Shown: positions 52,775-61,563, counted from the stretch's first letter. The stretch is 64,000 bases of DNA from Candidatus Villigracilis proximus (GCA_016715195.1 JADKBB010000004.1:135508-199507), one strand, 5' to 3'. Made by a program: numbers and translations. The notes: generated by a model not told the origin, from the sequence alone.

Positions 52775-53484
52775 ACAAACCTCTGCAAAGAAAAAAGTTG
52801 TATCTGGTATTAAGTGCCGCCTTAATTCTGGCGCTTGCCGGCCTCGCGGCGCGGACAGTTAATTCAGCCCCCGCTGTATCAGCCACGCCAACACAACCAG
52901 TCCGTTCTTTTTCCTACGCAGAGATCGTAAAACCAACCTACACCGCACTTCCCACGCAAATCCCAACCAGTCTGCCAACAGAGACTCCCATTGTTTCATC
53001 AACGGCTGAGTCTATCGTGTATGCCGAGATCGTGGCCGAAACCGCCGCCCCGTTGGGATATTCAACTACCACAGCGCAGGATGCCATCATCGCGCCAAGT
53101 TACAGCGGGAACAAATACATCCTGGTAGACATCTCAGAACAGCATATGTATGTATATGAAGGCGATGTACTGGTCTATAGCTTTGTTTCCTCCACGGGCA
53201 TGAACAATGCCACACGTGTGGGAAGCTTCAGTGTGCTGGAGAAAATTCCCAATGCCTACGGCGCCACCTGGGATATTTGGATGCCCAACTGGCTGGGCAT
53301 TTATTGGGCAGGCAGTATGCAAAACGGCATCCATGCCCTGCCTATTTTGCCTAACGGTGCGACTTTGTGGGCCGGTTATTTAGGCGTGCCCATTTCCTAT
53401 GGCTGTGTGGTGCTGGGGTCCTATGAAGCGCAGGTGTTGTATGACTGGGCCGAGGTAGGCACACCCGTGGAAATCCAATGGTAA
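52771..53484 (+). CDS. L,D-transpeptidase (YkuD), membrane-anchored, variant motif
   Basis: A 237-residue protein with an N-terminal TM/signal segment (LVLSAALILALAGLAARTVN), a Thr/Pro-rich linker and a C-terminal YkuD domain. The domain has ILVDISEQHMYVYEGDVLVY and VSSTGMNNATRVGSFSVL, then GIHALPILP and ISYGCVVLG. The usual active-site string S/T-H-G-C-x-N/R is here S-Y-G-C-V-V. The catalytic Cys and the upstream His are present, but the neighbouring His and Asn are replaced, so substrate or activity may differ. It is coupled to the amidase by a four-base overlap. Confidence 0.85.
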   Translation: MNKPLQRKKLYLVLSAALILALAGLAARTVNSAPAVSATPTQPVRSFSYAEIVKPTYTALPTQIPTSLPTETPIVSSTAESIVYAEIVAETAAPLGYSTTTAQDAIIAPSYSGNKYILVDISEQHMYVYEGDVLVYSFVSSTGMNNATRVGSFSVLEKIPNAYGATWDIWMPNWLGIYWAGSMQNGIHALPILPNGATLWAGYLGVPISYGCVVLGSYEAQVLYDWAEVGTPVEIQW

Positions 53485-53556
53485 CAGTTTATAATTGATT
53501 TATTCATGCTACATATTTATTTGTATATCAGCACATCTTAACGAATGGAGTAACCC

Positions 53557-54498
53557 ATGCAAAGACCCGGTGAAACACAAAATGGTAGAAAAAGCCCGCA
53601 GAACGCGAGACAGGCTCAAAGTCCCGTGCGAAGCGAAGGCGCGAAAAAATCCCAAAAGCGGAGTCCGATTCTTCCCATCCTATTGATCGTCATGGGATGT
53701 GGGGTTTTCCTGTTTGCTGCGTGGTCTGCCTTCACTTCGCCTGCGCTGGCTTCCATCTTAAATTTTTCATCTGCGCCACAAGAGCAGGCCGCTCCAAGAC
53801 AATCTTTTGCACAGGTTAATATTGCAAAACCAGCCGCGGCGCCAGTGGCGGTGAAACCTGTGCCGCAGGAAGTGACTTTGGTTGAAACAGCGCCAACAGT
53901 TACCGCAACCCAGGAATCACAACCCGCGATTATTGACGTGCCTGCCACGGCGCAACCAACACTGGAAGCAGTTGTGCTGCCAAGTTCCACTGAGATTCCG
54001 CCTGTTGAACAACCCGCCACGCAGCCAGAAGTAACAAGTCAGCCTGGCACAATCTACGCCGAGATCATTTCAGATACACCCACACCTGAATACATCGCCC
54101 CCACTGCGGTTGTTAATATTCCTGTGCAGGTGATAAGTAACGGCGGCGAACATTGGATCGATGTGAATCTTTCAGAGCAGCGTGTATATGCCTATGAAGG
54201 CGATACCCTTGTGAATTCATTTGTCGTTTCCACCGGCACATGGCAAACCCCAACTGTGACCGGCAAATTTAAAATCTGGATCAAGGTGCGTTCGCAAGCC
54301 ATGACCGGTCCCGGGTATTACCTGCCAGATGTGCCCTATGTTATGTATTTTTATAAAGACTATGGTTTACACGGCACATACTGGCACAACAATTTTGGCA
54401 CGCCCATGAGTCACGGTTGTGTCAATCTGACCATTCCAGATTCAGAGTGGCTGTACAACTTCGCTTCAGTCGGAACCGTGGTAAACGTACATTATTAG
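53557..54498 (+). CDS. L,D-transpeptidase (YkuD), membrane-anchored
   Basis: A 313-residue protein: basic N-terminus, TM helix (ILPILLIVMGCGVFLFAAWS), a long Ala/Pro/Thr-rich stalk to about residue 185, and a YkuD domain. The domain reads WIDVNLSEQRVYAYEGDTLV and HGTYWHNNFGTPMSHGCVNL with catalytic Cys near 290. Such enzymes form 3-3 cross-links in peptidoglycan or attach proteins to it. It shares the YAEI linker phrase with the preceding transpeptidase (TIYAEIISDTPTPEY), which points to duplication. It begins 72 bp after that gene. Confidence 0.88.
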   Translation: MQRPGETQNGRKSPQNARQAQSPVRSEGAKKSQKRSPILPILLIVMGCGVFLFAAWSAFTSPALASILNFSSAPQEQAAPRQSFAQVNIAKPAAAPVAVKPVPQEVTLVETAPTVTATQESQPAIIDVPATAQPTLEAVVLPSSTEIPPVEQPATQPEVTSQPGTIYAEIISDTPTPEYIAPTAVVNIPVQVISNGGEHWIDVNLSEQRVYAYEGDTLVNSFVVSTGTWQTPTVTGKFKIWIKVRSQAMTGPGYYLPDVPYVMYFYKDYGLHGTYWHNNFGTPMSHGCVNLTIPDSEWLYNFASVGTVVNVHY

Positions 54499-54578
54499 GA
54501 AGAACAGTAAACAAGGAAACAAGTGAAAAGTACAACGCATCACATTCATTTTTCCGCTTTCATCCTTGTATTAAATTA

Positions 54579-55604
54579 ATGAGATCAGAAAAAATATCAC
54601 GGCGTGACTTTTTGAAATTGAGCGGGTTAGGGCTGGCTGGTTTATTTGCGCCTCCGCTCGATTTTCATTTTAACGATCCCTTTGCCAATGTACAGGGACG
54701 TGTGACCACACGCACGATATGGATGTATGACCGTCCATCCAGCGAAGCCAAACCGGTTAAACTCTGTCAACGGGATATGTTATTAAACATCACCAACGCC
54801 ACCATCAGCGATGATGTCACATCTCACAACCGCGTCTGGTATGAGATCGGGCGGGAAGGTTTCGTTTATTCGGGATATGTGCAGCCCGTGCAGACATTAT
54901 TGAACACGCCGCAATTGAATATTCCCGCAGACGGCCTGCTCGCAGAAATCAGCGTACCCTACTCAGAAGCCTACGAAGCCGCAGAGAAAACTTCCAAAGT
55001 AGCCTATCGCATGTATTATGAAACCATCCACTGGATCAAATCAGTAAAAACCGACGCAAATGGACAGGTCTGGTATCAGATCCGCGATGACAAATTTGAC
55101 AAACTCTATTACGCGCGCGCTGAACACCTGCGCATTATGACCATCGAAGAGCTTGCTCCGCTTTCACCGGAGATTCCCAATAGCAGTAAAAAAATTCAAG
55201 TGCAATTGGATGAACAGATCGTCATCGCTTATGAAAATAATGTACCCGTATTTGTAACCCCCGCTTCCACCGGCGGCATCTTCCGCGTGGGCACATACAC
55301 CACGCCCAAGGGTTCCTTCCTCACCTATTACAAACGGCCATCGCGTCACATGGCCGCCGGTGACATCGCCGCCAGCGGATTTGACCTGCCCGGCGTACCC
55401 TGGGTGCAATACATAACCGAAAGTGGGATATCCTTCCACGGCACCTTCTGGCATAATGATTTTGGACGTCCGCATTCACATGGCTGCATTAATCTTTCCA
55501 TGCAGTCTGCAAAATGGTTATACCGCTGGACCTCTCCGCAAGTTTCCATGAACAAGGAATTTTCCTTCGGCGGCGTCGGCACAAATGTTGAAATTGTTTT
55601 GTAA
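54579..55604 (+). CDS. L,D-transpeptidase with Tat signal
   Basis: The start at 54579 gives a twin-arginine signal, SRRDFLKLSGLGLAGLF; the frame itself opens earlier, inside the preceding gene. The protein of about 341 residues has SH3-like regions (RTIWMYDRPSSEAKPVKLCQ, VWYEIGREGFVYSGYVQPV) and a YkuD domain near 205-325. The domain shows FHGTFWHNDFGRPHSHGCIN with the full SHGC-N motif. It is expected to be exported folded through Tat and act on peptidoglycan outside. It is a close paralogue of the next gene. Confidence 0.88.
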   Translation: MRSEKISRRDFLKLSGLGLAGLFAPPLDFHFNDPFANVQGRVTTRTIWMYDRPSSEAKPVKLCQRDMLLNITNATISDDVTSHNRVWYEIGREGFVYSGYVQPVQTLLNTPQLNIPADGLLAEISVPYSEAYEAAEKTSKVAYRMYYETIHWIKSVKTDANGQVWYQIRDDKFDKLYYARAEHLRIMTIEELAPLSPEIPNSSKKIQVQLDEQIVIAYENNVPVFVTPASTGGIFRVGTYTTPKGSFLTYYKRPSRHMAAGDIAASGFDLPGVPWVQYITESGISFHGTFWHNDFGRPHSHGCINLSMQSAKWLYRWTSPQVSMNKEFSFGGVGTNVEIVL

Positions 55605-55682
55605 CTTCATCCACTCCCTTTTTGCATGAGAAAAAAATAAGAAGGGAAAGATAAACATAGCCAAGGTTATCTATCTTCCATA

Positions 55683-56705
55683 ATGATTAACAATATTAAA
55701 TTTTCCCGTCGTGACTTTTTAAAACTTTCCGCTTCAGGCGCGCTCGGGCTTGTTCTCTCCGAATTAGGCATTGGTTCCGCTTTGGCCGCTCCCCCCGCCT
55801 CGCAGGGACGCATCACCTGGAGCGGCATTCCACTGTATGATGCACCCGCCTTCAGCGCCAAAAAAATATCCCTCTTCGGCATGGATCAGGTCATCAGTCT
55901 TAAGGGTGAAGTGGAAGGGGAAGAAGGCAATCCATTTAACAAAGCCTGGTTTCAAGTGGAAGGCGGCTACACCTACGCCGGCTGGCTCCAACCCGTGGAA
56001 ACCAAACTGCAAAAACCCATTTACGAAATCCCGGCCGCCGGTCAACTGGGCGAGATCACCGTCCCGATCAGTGAAACCAGACTCGCCCCATACACGTATT
56101 CAAACAACGGATACCGTCTCTATTATGGAACCACACACTGGGTAAAGAAAGTCGTTGTGACGCGTGACGAAAAAAGCATCTGGTATGAGATCTTCGACAA
56201 TCACCTGAAGAAATCATTCTACGTCCCCTACTACAACATGCGCATCATCCCTAACGAAGAGCTGACTCTGCTTTCTCCAGACATTCCTGAATCTGAGAAA
56301 TTGATCCACGTGGATCTGCCCACTCAAATGGTCACCGCATTTGAAGGAGACACAATGGTCTTCTCATCGCGCTGCTCAAGCGGCACAAAAGGAACACGCA
56401 CACCAACCGGTGAATTCCTCACCTATCACAAAGGCCCATCCGTCCACATGACCAATCAGGGCGATGCAGTAAATAATATCTACGACCTGCCCGGCGTACC
56501 GTGGTGTACATTCTTCACCGGCTTTGGCAACGCCTTCCACGGCACATACTGGCACAATGACTACGGACGTCCACGCAGCCACGGCTGTATCAATCTTCCG
56601 TCAGAAGATGCAAAATGGATCTATCGCTGGAGCAGGCCGAACCTCCCGCCTGATGAGGATTATCTGCATCTGCCCGGCGAAGGAACCCGCATCCAAATCG
56701 TGTAA
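55683..56705 (+). CDS. L,D-transpeptidase with Tat signal
   Basis: A 340-residue paralogue of the preceding gene. Tat signal SRRDFLKLSASGALGLVLSE; SH3-like segments (GIPLYDAPAFSAKKISLFGM, GYTYAGWLQPVETKLQKPIY); YkuD domain from about 200 with IHVDLPTQMVTAFEGDTMVF and FHGTYWHNDYGRPRSHGCIN. The C-terminus has RWSRPNLPPDEDYLHLPGEG. It starts 78 bp after its paralogue. Two copies side by side suggest recent tandem duplication followed by divergence. Confidence 0.88.
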   Translation: MINNIKFSRRDFLKLSASGALGLVLSELGIGSALAAPPASQGRITWSGIPLYDAPAFSAKKISLFGMDQVISLKGEVEGEEGNPFNKAWFQVEGGYTYAGWLQPVETKLQKPIYEIPAAGQLGEITVPISETRLAPYTYSNNGYRLYYGTTHWVKKVVVTRDEKSIWYEIFDNHLKKSFYVPYYNMRIIPNEELTLLSPDIPESEKLIHVDLPTQMVTAFEGDTMVFSSRCSSGTKGTRTPTGEFLTYHKGPSVHMTNQGDAVNNIYDLPGVPWCTFFTGFGNAFHGTYWHNDYGRPRSHGCINLPSEDAKWIYRWSRPNLPPDEDYLHLPGEGTRIQIV

Positions 56706-56738
56706 TTTCAAACCAACATTTAAAACGAGGAGAGAAAC

Positions 56739-57314
56739 ATGAATTCAGCTTTTCAACACAATCAGTATTTACTCAAACGCCAGGTCTTCGCATTGGCCGG
56801 CAAATTTCGCGTCTTCGACCCAAGCGGACAACTCGTACTCTTCAGTGAGCAGAAAATGTTCAAACTACGCGAAGATATCCGCGTGTATTCAGATGAAAGC
56901 AAAACCCAGGAAGTGTTGACGATCAAAGCCCGCCAGATCATGGATTTCTCAGCCGCCTATGATGTGGTGGATAGCTCCACCGGTCAAAAAGTGGGCGCAC
57001 TGCGCCGCAAAGGACTCGCATCCATTTTGCGCGATGAATGGGAAATTCTTGATGTCAGCGACAAGGTCGTCGGTAAGTTGTTTGAAGACAGCATGGGACT
57101 GGCATTGGTTCGCCGTTTCTTAAGCGGTCTCGTCCCGCAAAATTACGACATCACCCTCGGCACCAATCGCGTGGCCGATCTCAAACAGGCTTTCAATCCG
57201 TTCTCATATCAACTGGCTGTTGATTTCAGCATGGATGTCAACAAACTGCTTGATCGCCGCCTCGGCCTTGCCGCTGGCATTCTTCTGGCCGCCGTTGAAG
57301 GACGCCAGAGTTAA
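56739..57314 (+). CDS. LURP-one-related/scramblase-fold protein
   Basis: A 191-residue protein with an RBS gaggag before the ATG. The alternation of short strands (LLKRQVFALAGKFRVFDPSG, VLFSEQKMFKLREDIRVYSD, YDVVDSSTGQKVGALRRKGL, WEILDVSDKVVGKLFEDS) follows the LURP-one/phospholipid-scramblase fold, including a closing hydrophobic helix (GLAAGILLAAVEG). Its biochemical role in bacteria is unknown. It lies 33 bp after the last L,D-transpeptidase on the same strand and may belong to that transcript. Confidence 0.78.
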   Translation: MNSAFQHNQYLLKRQVFALAGKFRVFDPSGQLVLFSEQKMFKLREDIRVYSDESKTQEVLTIKARQIMDFSAAYDVVDSSTGQKVGALRRKGLASILRDEWEILDVSDKVVGKLFEDSMGLALVRRFLSGLVPQNYDITLGTNRVADLKQAFNPFSYQLAVDFSMDVNKLLDRRLGLAAGILLAAVEGRQS

Positions 57315-57386
57315 TTTCATAATATCTCTTTCCTCTTTCTTTAGAGAGCAAAAGAAGAAAGAGGAAAGAAGGTTATCACCCACCCC

Positions 57387-57818
57387 ATGCCTAATCAACC
57401 TCTCTTTGCCGGACTTGTGATCGACGAATCAGGACACGCCGCCGAGTCTGCATTTATTGGCAGTGAACCATGCTACGTCATTGATGACGCGGGCTTCCGC
57501 CGTCATATCCCAGCCGAGCAGATAGACCGCGCTGTACTCGCGCAAATGGCTGAAATGATGAAAGGCAGTGAAGATATTTTGTCTGAGCAAACAGCCAAGA
57601 TGCTTGGTCAGGATGATCCCTTCTCCAAAGCCATTATTGAGCAGCAACTGAAAAACATAGATAAACAATTTGATGCGCTCATGCAAACAGGAATTCCGGA
57701 AGACATGCGCGCCTACCTCGGCATGATGGGCTTCAAAGTAATCATCAACTATCATGGAGAGATCGTCCGCGTGGAACAGCCTGGAAGCGCAGGCGGCGGT
57801 GAAGGCGGCGACGAATAA
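57387..57818 (+). CDS. Conserved hypothetical protein
   Basis: A 143-residue soluble, acidic protein. The N-terminal half (LFAGLVIDESGHAAESAFIG, CYVIDDAGFRRHIPAEQIDR) could form a small beta domain. The C-terminal half is helical (ILSEQTAKMLGQDDPFSKAI, GIPEDMRAYLGMMGFKVIIN) and the end is glycine/glutamate-rich. I recall similar short proteins in Anaerolineae genomes but no function. No RBS is seen before the ATG. A terminator follows at 57826-57858. Confidence 0.72.
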   Translation: MPNQPLFAGLVIDESGHAAESAFIGSEPCYVIDDAGFRRHIPAEQIDRAVLAQMAEMMKGSEDILSEQTAKMLGQDDPFSKAIIEQQLKNIDKQFDALMQTGIPEDMRAYLGMMGFKVIINYHGEIVRVEQPGSAGGGEGGDE

Positions 57819-57825
57819 ACAACAT

Positions 57826-57858
57826 AAACTCGAAGGTTGAAACTACCTTCGAGTTTTT
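57826..57858 (+). terminator. Intrinsic terminator
   Basis: The 12-bp stem aaactcgaaggt/accttcgagttt is followed by tt and further T/A, 8 bp after the stop codon at 57818. Confidence 0.88.
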
Positions 57859-57914
57859 ATTTAACCTAGAAGAAAGCCCGCTGTCCGCGGCACAAGCGCC
57901 TAACTAAATCCTGA

Positions 57915-57927
57915 TATAATTTTGAGC
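57915..57927 (+). promoter_or_regulatory. Leaderless-type promoter for the LysM gene
   Basis: TATAAT at 57915-57920 is separated by seven bases from the ATG at 57928, so transcription should start on the start codon. No convincing -35 box and no Shine-Dalgarno sequence are present. Confidence 0.5.
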
Positions 57928-58770
57928 ATGAATATAAAGCGCTTCTTTATCTTATTCACATTGGTGAGCCTGCTCCTGCTTGGATTATGGCTTCCTGCAA
58001 ATGCGGCCCCTGATCGACAACAAATTTCCACGCCCACCGCCGGGCCGGATGGCCGCATTGTTTATGTCGTTCAGGCAGGGGATAGTTGTATTCGCGTGGC
58101 GGCGTTGAACAACATCTCAGAGCAGCAGCTTCGCACATTAAATTCAACATTGGATGAGAATTGCAGTCTGGTCGAGGGTCAGGAATTGCTGATCGGCATT
58201 ATCTCTCTGGCTGGCACGCCCACTGCGGGTCCCTCCCCCACACCTGTCCCGCCAACTGCTTCACCCACTCCATTCACTGGCACAACAGAAGTTTGTATAT
58301 TACTTTTTGATGATGCCAACGGCAACGCGCTGCGTGAAACCACCGAACCTGCCATTGCGGGCGGCGCAGTCAGTCTGACAGAAAATAATGGCGAATATTC
58401 CGCCGCGCAGAATACGGTCATCCCCGCTGACCCTGCTGCCTATCAAGGCGTATGTTTTTTGGATGTGCCTGAAGGAAATTACAATATTACCGTGGGCATC
58501 CCGGATAACTATAACCCCACCATGAATTTGAACTACTCCCTGGATGTAAATGCCGGTGACCGTGCATCTGTGGATTTTGGCGCTCAATCCAAAGATGTGG
58601 TTGTAGACCCGGGTGCAAATGACTCAACTGAAAACAGCGGCACTTCTCCCCTGTTTGGAATTATCGGCGCAGTTCTTTTGCTTGGCGGCGCTGTTCTCGG
58701 TTATTTTGCCTGGCGCTCAGGCAAGCCCGAAAGTAAATTATCGGGTGGAAATAATATTCTAAAAAAGTAA
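57928..58770 (+). CDS. LysM protein with SdrD-like domain and C-terminal anchor
   Basis: About 280 residues. Signal peptide MNIKRFFILFTLVSLLLLGL ends near NAA. A LysM domain at residues 45-92 (IVYVVQAGDSCIRVAALNNI, VEGQELLIG) binds glycan chains of peptidoglycan. A Pro/Thr spacer (GPSPTPVPPTASPTPFTG) leads to a prealbumin/SdrD-like domain (VCILLFDDANGNALRETTEP, GVCFLDVPEGNYNITVGIPD). The last 45 residues have a TM helix (PLFGIIGAVLLLGGAVLGYF) and a basic tail, so the protein is membrane-anchored with its domains outside. It ends at a two-way terminator. Confidence 0.85.
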   Translation: MNIKRFFILFTLVSLLLLGLWLPANAAPDRQQISTPTAGPDGRIVYVVQAGDSCIRVAALNNISEQQLRTLNSTLDENCSLVEGQELLIGIISLAGTPTAGPSPTPVPPTASPTPFTGTTEVCILLFDDANGNALRETTEPAIAGGAVSLTENNGEYSAAQNTVIPADPAAYQGVCFLDVPEGNYNITVGIPDNYNPTMNLNYSLDVNAGDRASVDFGAQSKDVVVDPGANDSTENSGTSPLFGIIGAVLLLGGAVLGYFAWRSGKPESKLSGGNNILKK

Positions 58771-58846
58771 AAAGCCATCATCTTCTCTGCAATACAAACT
58801 TTTACTGCAAGTTTCTTTAAAAAAATTCGCAGAAATCCACAACCAC

Positions 58847-58894
58847 AAAAAAACATCCTGCATTTCTTCTTAAGAATTTGCAGGATGTTTTTTT
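58847..58894. terminator. Two-way intrinsic terminator
   Basis: The 16-bp stem aaaaaaacatcctgca/tgcaggatgttttttt lies between the convergent LysM and rnhB genes. T runs follow on both strands. Confidence 0.9.
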
Positions 58895-59522
58895 ATGCAA
58901 GCCACGTTTTTTTTAATGTGAACGTTTTTCGATGAACCGGGGAATAGCCCAAATCTGCGATTGCTCTACGGTGAACCAAAGTACCATATCCTTTATGACG
59001 CATAAACTCATAATCTGGATATTGGTTATGCAGATCACGCATAAATTCATCCCGGGCAGTCTTTGCCAGAATCGAAGCCGCTGCAATACTGAGCGAACGT
59101 TGATCGCCCTTGACCAATGCCGCTTGTGAAATATCGAGCTCGGGAAGTTCGAGCCGAAAATCAGTTAATAAAAATTGAGGGAAAAAGGAAAGCATCTCCA
59201 CTGCGCGGCTCGCGGCGAGACGTGTGGCCGGGACAATGCCCATAGAGTCGATCTCTTCTGCGGCAGCGAAGCCAATTCCCCATGAACGCGCAATTTCCTT
59301 GATGCGCGGCGCAAGTTGGTCGCGCTTACGGGGAGTCAACTGTTTGGAATCACGTGCCCCGCTCAAGGTTTGGGAAAGATGCGGTTCGTCATCAGGCAAA
59401 ATCACTGCGCCCACACAGACCGGGCCGGCCAGCGCGCCGCGTCCGGCTTCGTCTAATCCGGCAATATATTTATGGAAGGGCCACAGGTCGCGTTCGTAGG
59501 AAAGATCAGGGGTTGAGATCAT
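58893..59522 (-). CDS. rnhB: Ribonuclease HII
   Basis: A 209-residue enzyme that removes ribonucleotides and RNA from RNA-DNA hybrids. The family motif YIAGLDEAGRGALAGPVCVG near residue 20 supplies the DEAGRG catalytic acids. Others are RDSKQLTPRKRDQL near 60, LVKGDQRSLSIAAASILAKT near 140 (D-x-x and AKT..RD) and the final HRKTFTLKK. Its start overlaps the end of the glycosyltransferase gene by 17 bases, so the two are probably co-transcribed. Confidence 0.93.
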   Translation of the reverse strand: MISTPDLSYERDLWPFHKYIAGLDEAGRGALAGPVCVGAVILPDDEPHLSQTLSGARDSKQLTPRKRDQLAPRIKEIARSWGIGFAAAEEIDSMGIVPATRLAASRAVEMLSFFPQFLLTDFRLELPELDISQAALVKGDQRSLSIAAASILAKTARDEFMRDLHNQYPDYEFMRHKGYGTLVHRRAIADLGYSPVHRKTFTLKKTWLA

Positions 59523-60237
59523 ATCGGCCGCGCCAGGCGTTAATGTGAATACGAAAGATGTCGCCGATCATGCGTAGTGCGTCGCGCACTGCGTTCACTT
59601 TGCTGTCTGCGTCAAAATACCATTGCACGGGAATCTCTTTGATGCGCAAATGTTTGCGGCGCGCAAGATAGAGAAGTTCAATATCAAATGACCATCCAAG
59701 GAGTGTTTGTTGACTGAAAAGAGCTTGGGCTGTTTCGGCACGAAAACATTTAAAACCGCATTGTGTGTCATTCAATCCTGGCAGGATCAACAACCGAATC
59801 GCAAGGTTGATGGCGCGTCCGCCCAGATGGCGATAAGAGGGTTCGTTATAGCGGACTGCGCCCGGCGCTTCGCGTGATGCGATGGCAAGATCAAAATCAT
59901 TAAGCAGGGGGGGTAAAAATTTTTGCACTTCTTCAATTGGCATCGAGAGGTCGGCATCACAAATAAACCGATATTCGCCAAGCGCTTCCAATACGCCGCG
60001 CCGTACCGCATTGCCCTTACCGGGTCTTTCTTCATGTAAAACTCTTAAGGATGGATAACGCGAAATAAACTCACGCGCCAGTTCCAGTGTGCGGTCGGAG
60101 CTTCCATTTTCAACGATAATGACTTCAAATGGATAGGATTGTTTTTCAAGGAATGTAAAAATCTGCCCCAACGTGCGAGGCAGACGGCTCTCTTCATTAT
60201 GAGCTGGAATAACAATGGACAGAAAGGGCATGGTCAA
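59506..60237 (-). CDS. Family 2 glycosyltransferase (dolichyl/polyprenyl-phosphate glucosyltransferase-like)
   Basis: A 243-residue GT-A fold enzyme without TM helices. FLSIVIPAHNEESRLPRTL starts the nucleotide-binding fold. CDADLSMP near residue 95 is the DxD metal motif, and DTQCGFKCFRAETAQALFSQ near 160 is the hallmark of Alg5-like polyprenyl-phosphate sugar transferases. WSFDIELLYLARRKHLRIKE closes the core. It likely loads a sugar from a UDP donor onto a lipid phosphate for later surface glycosylation. It lies 6 bp after the NERD-like gene. Confidence 0.88.
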   Translation of the reverse strand: MTMPFLSIVIPAHNEESRLPRTLGQIFTFLEKQSYPFEVIIVENGSSDRTLELAREFISRYPSLRVLHEERPGKGNAVRRGVLEALGEYRFICDADLSMPIEEVQKFLPPLLNDFDLAIASREAPGAVRYNEPSYRHLGGRAINLAIRLLILPGLNDTQCGFKCFRAETAQALFSQQTLLGWSFDIELLYLARRKHLRIKEIPVQWYFDADSKVNAVRDALRMIGDIFRIHINAWRGRYDLNP

Positions 60238-60243
60238 TGCAAA

Positions 60244-61149
60244 TTATTGAGTGAAAAAGAGAAAAGCGCCAAAACCGGCAAGGACACAACACCAAAAAAG
60301 AAACATGCCCGCCAGGATCATAAGCTGCGCATTGCTCAAGCCGAACATTTTTTTTCTGCCTGCAACAGGTTTGGAGCGCGGTGCCTGGCGCGCCGGGCTG
60401 GATTCTCGCAGATTTTGCGGAACAGACTCATTACCATCATCAAATGCAAACCCAAGCTCATCTGAATCAAATGCCTGTCCCTGATCAGCAGTTTTAGGAC
60501 GTGATGGTTCACTAAATGCGGGAGCCGTGATGACAGGCTTTGGCTCTTCAGGCGGAGCAGGGTCAAGGATGCGTTCAGCAAGAGTATAGACAAACTCTGC
60601 GCTCCAAATGGGACGCGCTTTTATGAGCGATCCCAAAAACTGCTTGATCGCGTCGCTTTTTACCACGCGTGCGACAGGCCGTTGAGAGTCGATATGCGCG
60701 CCCGGGTCCACCGCAACCAGCACGGCTTCAACCGGCATTTGCATTTCAACTTTTTGTATCTTCAAATATTTTTGAAACACATTCGCCAGTTTTGAAACAC
60801 GGTCAATCAAATTAATGCTGGCGGGCTGTCGTTCACCCTTGTCATTAATCGTATTCCATTGATCGCCCTTTGCTTCAAAACGCCCCCTTAAATGCGTCAC
60901 ATAGATCACAAAGATGCCGCCGGTACTGATCAAGACCAGTGGAATTACGATCTCGCTATTCGGCAAGGTGAAATTACGAATCAGTACAACACCCTTCTCA
61001 AGATAACGATCCATTTGCGCGATCGCGATCTTTTGAGCTTCCAATTCGGCGAACCAGTTCAAGCCGTATTTCAGGGTTCCCTGAATACGCGCAGTAAAAC
61101 TAATTTCACCCTTCTCGTCCTGCAGGGGGGTCTTATCAATAATTTTCAT
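60244..61149 (-). CDS. NERD-like (nuclease-related) protein with C-terminal membrane anchor
   Basis: A 301-residue protein. Residues 25-185 resemble a nuclease-related domain (GLNWFAELEAQKIAIAQMDR, NSEIVIPLVLISTGGIFVIY, THLRGRFEAKGDQW); the E and following residues fit the family loosely. A Pro-rich, acidic linker follows (PAPPEEPKPVITAPAFSEPS), then one C-terminal TM helix (AQLMILAGMFLFWCCVLAGF), so the domain faces the cytoplasm if tail-anchored. Catalytic activity is unproven. It starts 12 bp after the small gene at 61162 and precedes the glycosyltransferase and rnhB in what looks like one transcript. Confidence 0.75.
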   Translation of the reverse strand: MKIIDKTPLQDEKGEISFTARIQGTLKYGLNWFAELEAQKIAIAQMDRYLEKGVVLIRNFTLPNSEIVIPLVLISTGGIFVIYVTHLRGRFEAKGDQWNTINDKGERQPASINLIDRVSKLANVFQKYLKIQKVEMQMPVEAVLVAVDPGAHIDSQRPVARVVKSDAIKQFLGSLIKARPIWSAEFVYTLAERILDPAPPEEPKPVITAPAFSEPSRPKTADQGQAFDSDELGFAFDDGNESVPQNLRESSPARQAPRSKPVAGRKKMFGLSNAQLMILAGMFLFWCCVLAGFGAFLFFTQ

Positions 61150-61161
61150 GGGAGTTCACAA

Positions 61162-61464
61162 TTAAAAGAACGGTGTTTCCTCAAGTTCATCACGCGTCGC
61201 GTTTTCGCGGGTGGCAAGCAACTCGTGGTCATCCTGTTTCACGATCATGACAGACTTTCCAATCTTGAACGTACTGGCATGTAGTTCTTCACGTGAACCG
61301 ATCACAAATTTCTGGCCGTCTTTTAGACGCTCCAAAAGCGTTTTACGATCCAGCAAAACGCGGTCTGAATAGGTAGCACCGCGGCGTTCATAGGCACGTA
61401 CCACCATGATCTGTCCATTTTTATAACGGGCAGCTTCGATCACACCATCAATTTTTTTTGCCAT
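61162..61464 (-). CDS. Conserved hypothetical protein
   Basis: A 100-residue, mostly beta-stranded protein (IDGVIEAARYKNGQIMVVRA, YERRGATYSDRVLLDRKTLL, KFVIGSREELHASTFKIGKS). It resembles short Chloroflexota hypotheticals I have seen but cannot name. It is first in the minus-strand group 61464-58893 (NERD-like, glycosyltransferase, rnhB). aaagaggat precedes the ATG. Function unknown. Confidence 0.75.
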   Translation of the reverse strand: MAKKIDGVIEAARYKNGQIMVVRAYERRGATYSDRVLLDRKTLLERLKDGQKFVIGSREELHASTFKIGKSVMIVKQDDHELLATRENATRDELEETPFF

Positions 61465-61505
61465 TGGATATCCTCTTTGGTAATTTTAGCACACACAGAT
61501 TTAAA

Positions 61506-61559
61506 TCACAGAGACACGGGTCACAGAGAAATTAACTCCGTGTCTCCGTGTCTCTGTGA
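61506..61559. repeat. Intergenic hairpin built of a repeated word
   Basis: Perfect 14-base arms tcacagagacacgg (61506-61519) and ccgtgtctctgtga (61546-61559); each arm repeats its own word (cacagag / tgtctccgtg). It lies between the divergent hypothetical gene and the tRNA. Confidence 0.55.
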
Positions 61560-61563
61560 CCTG

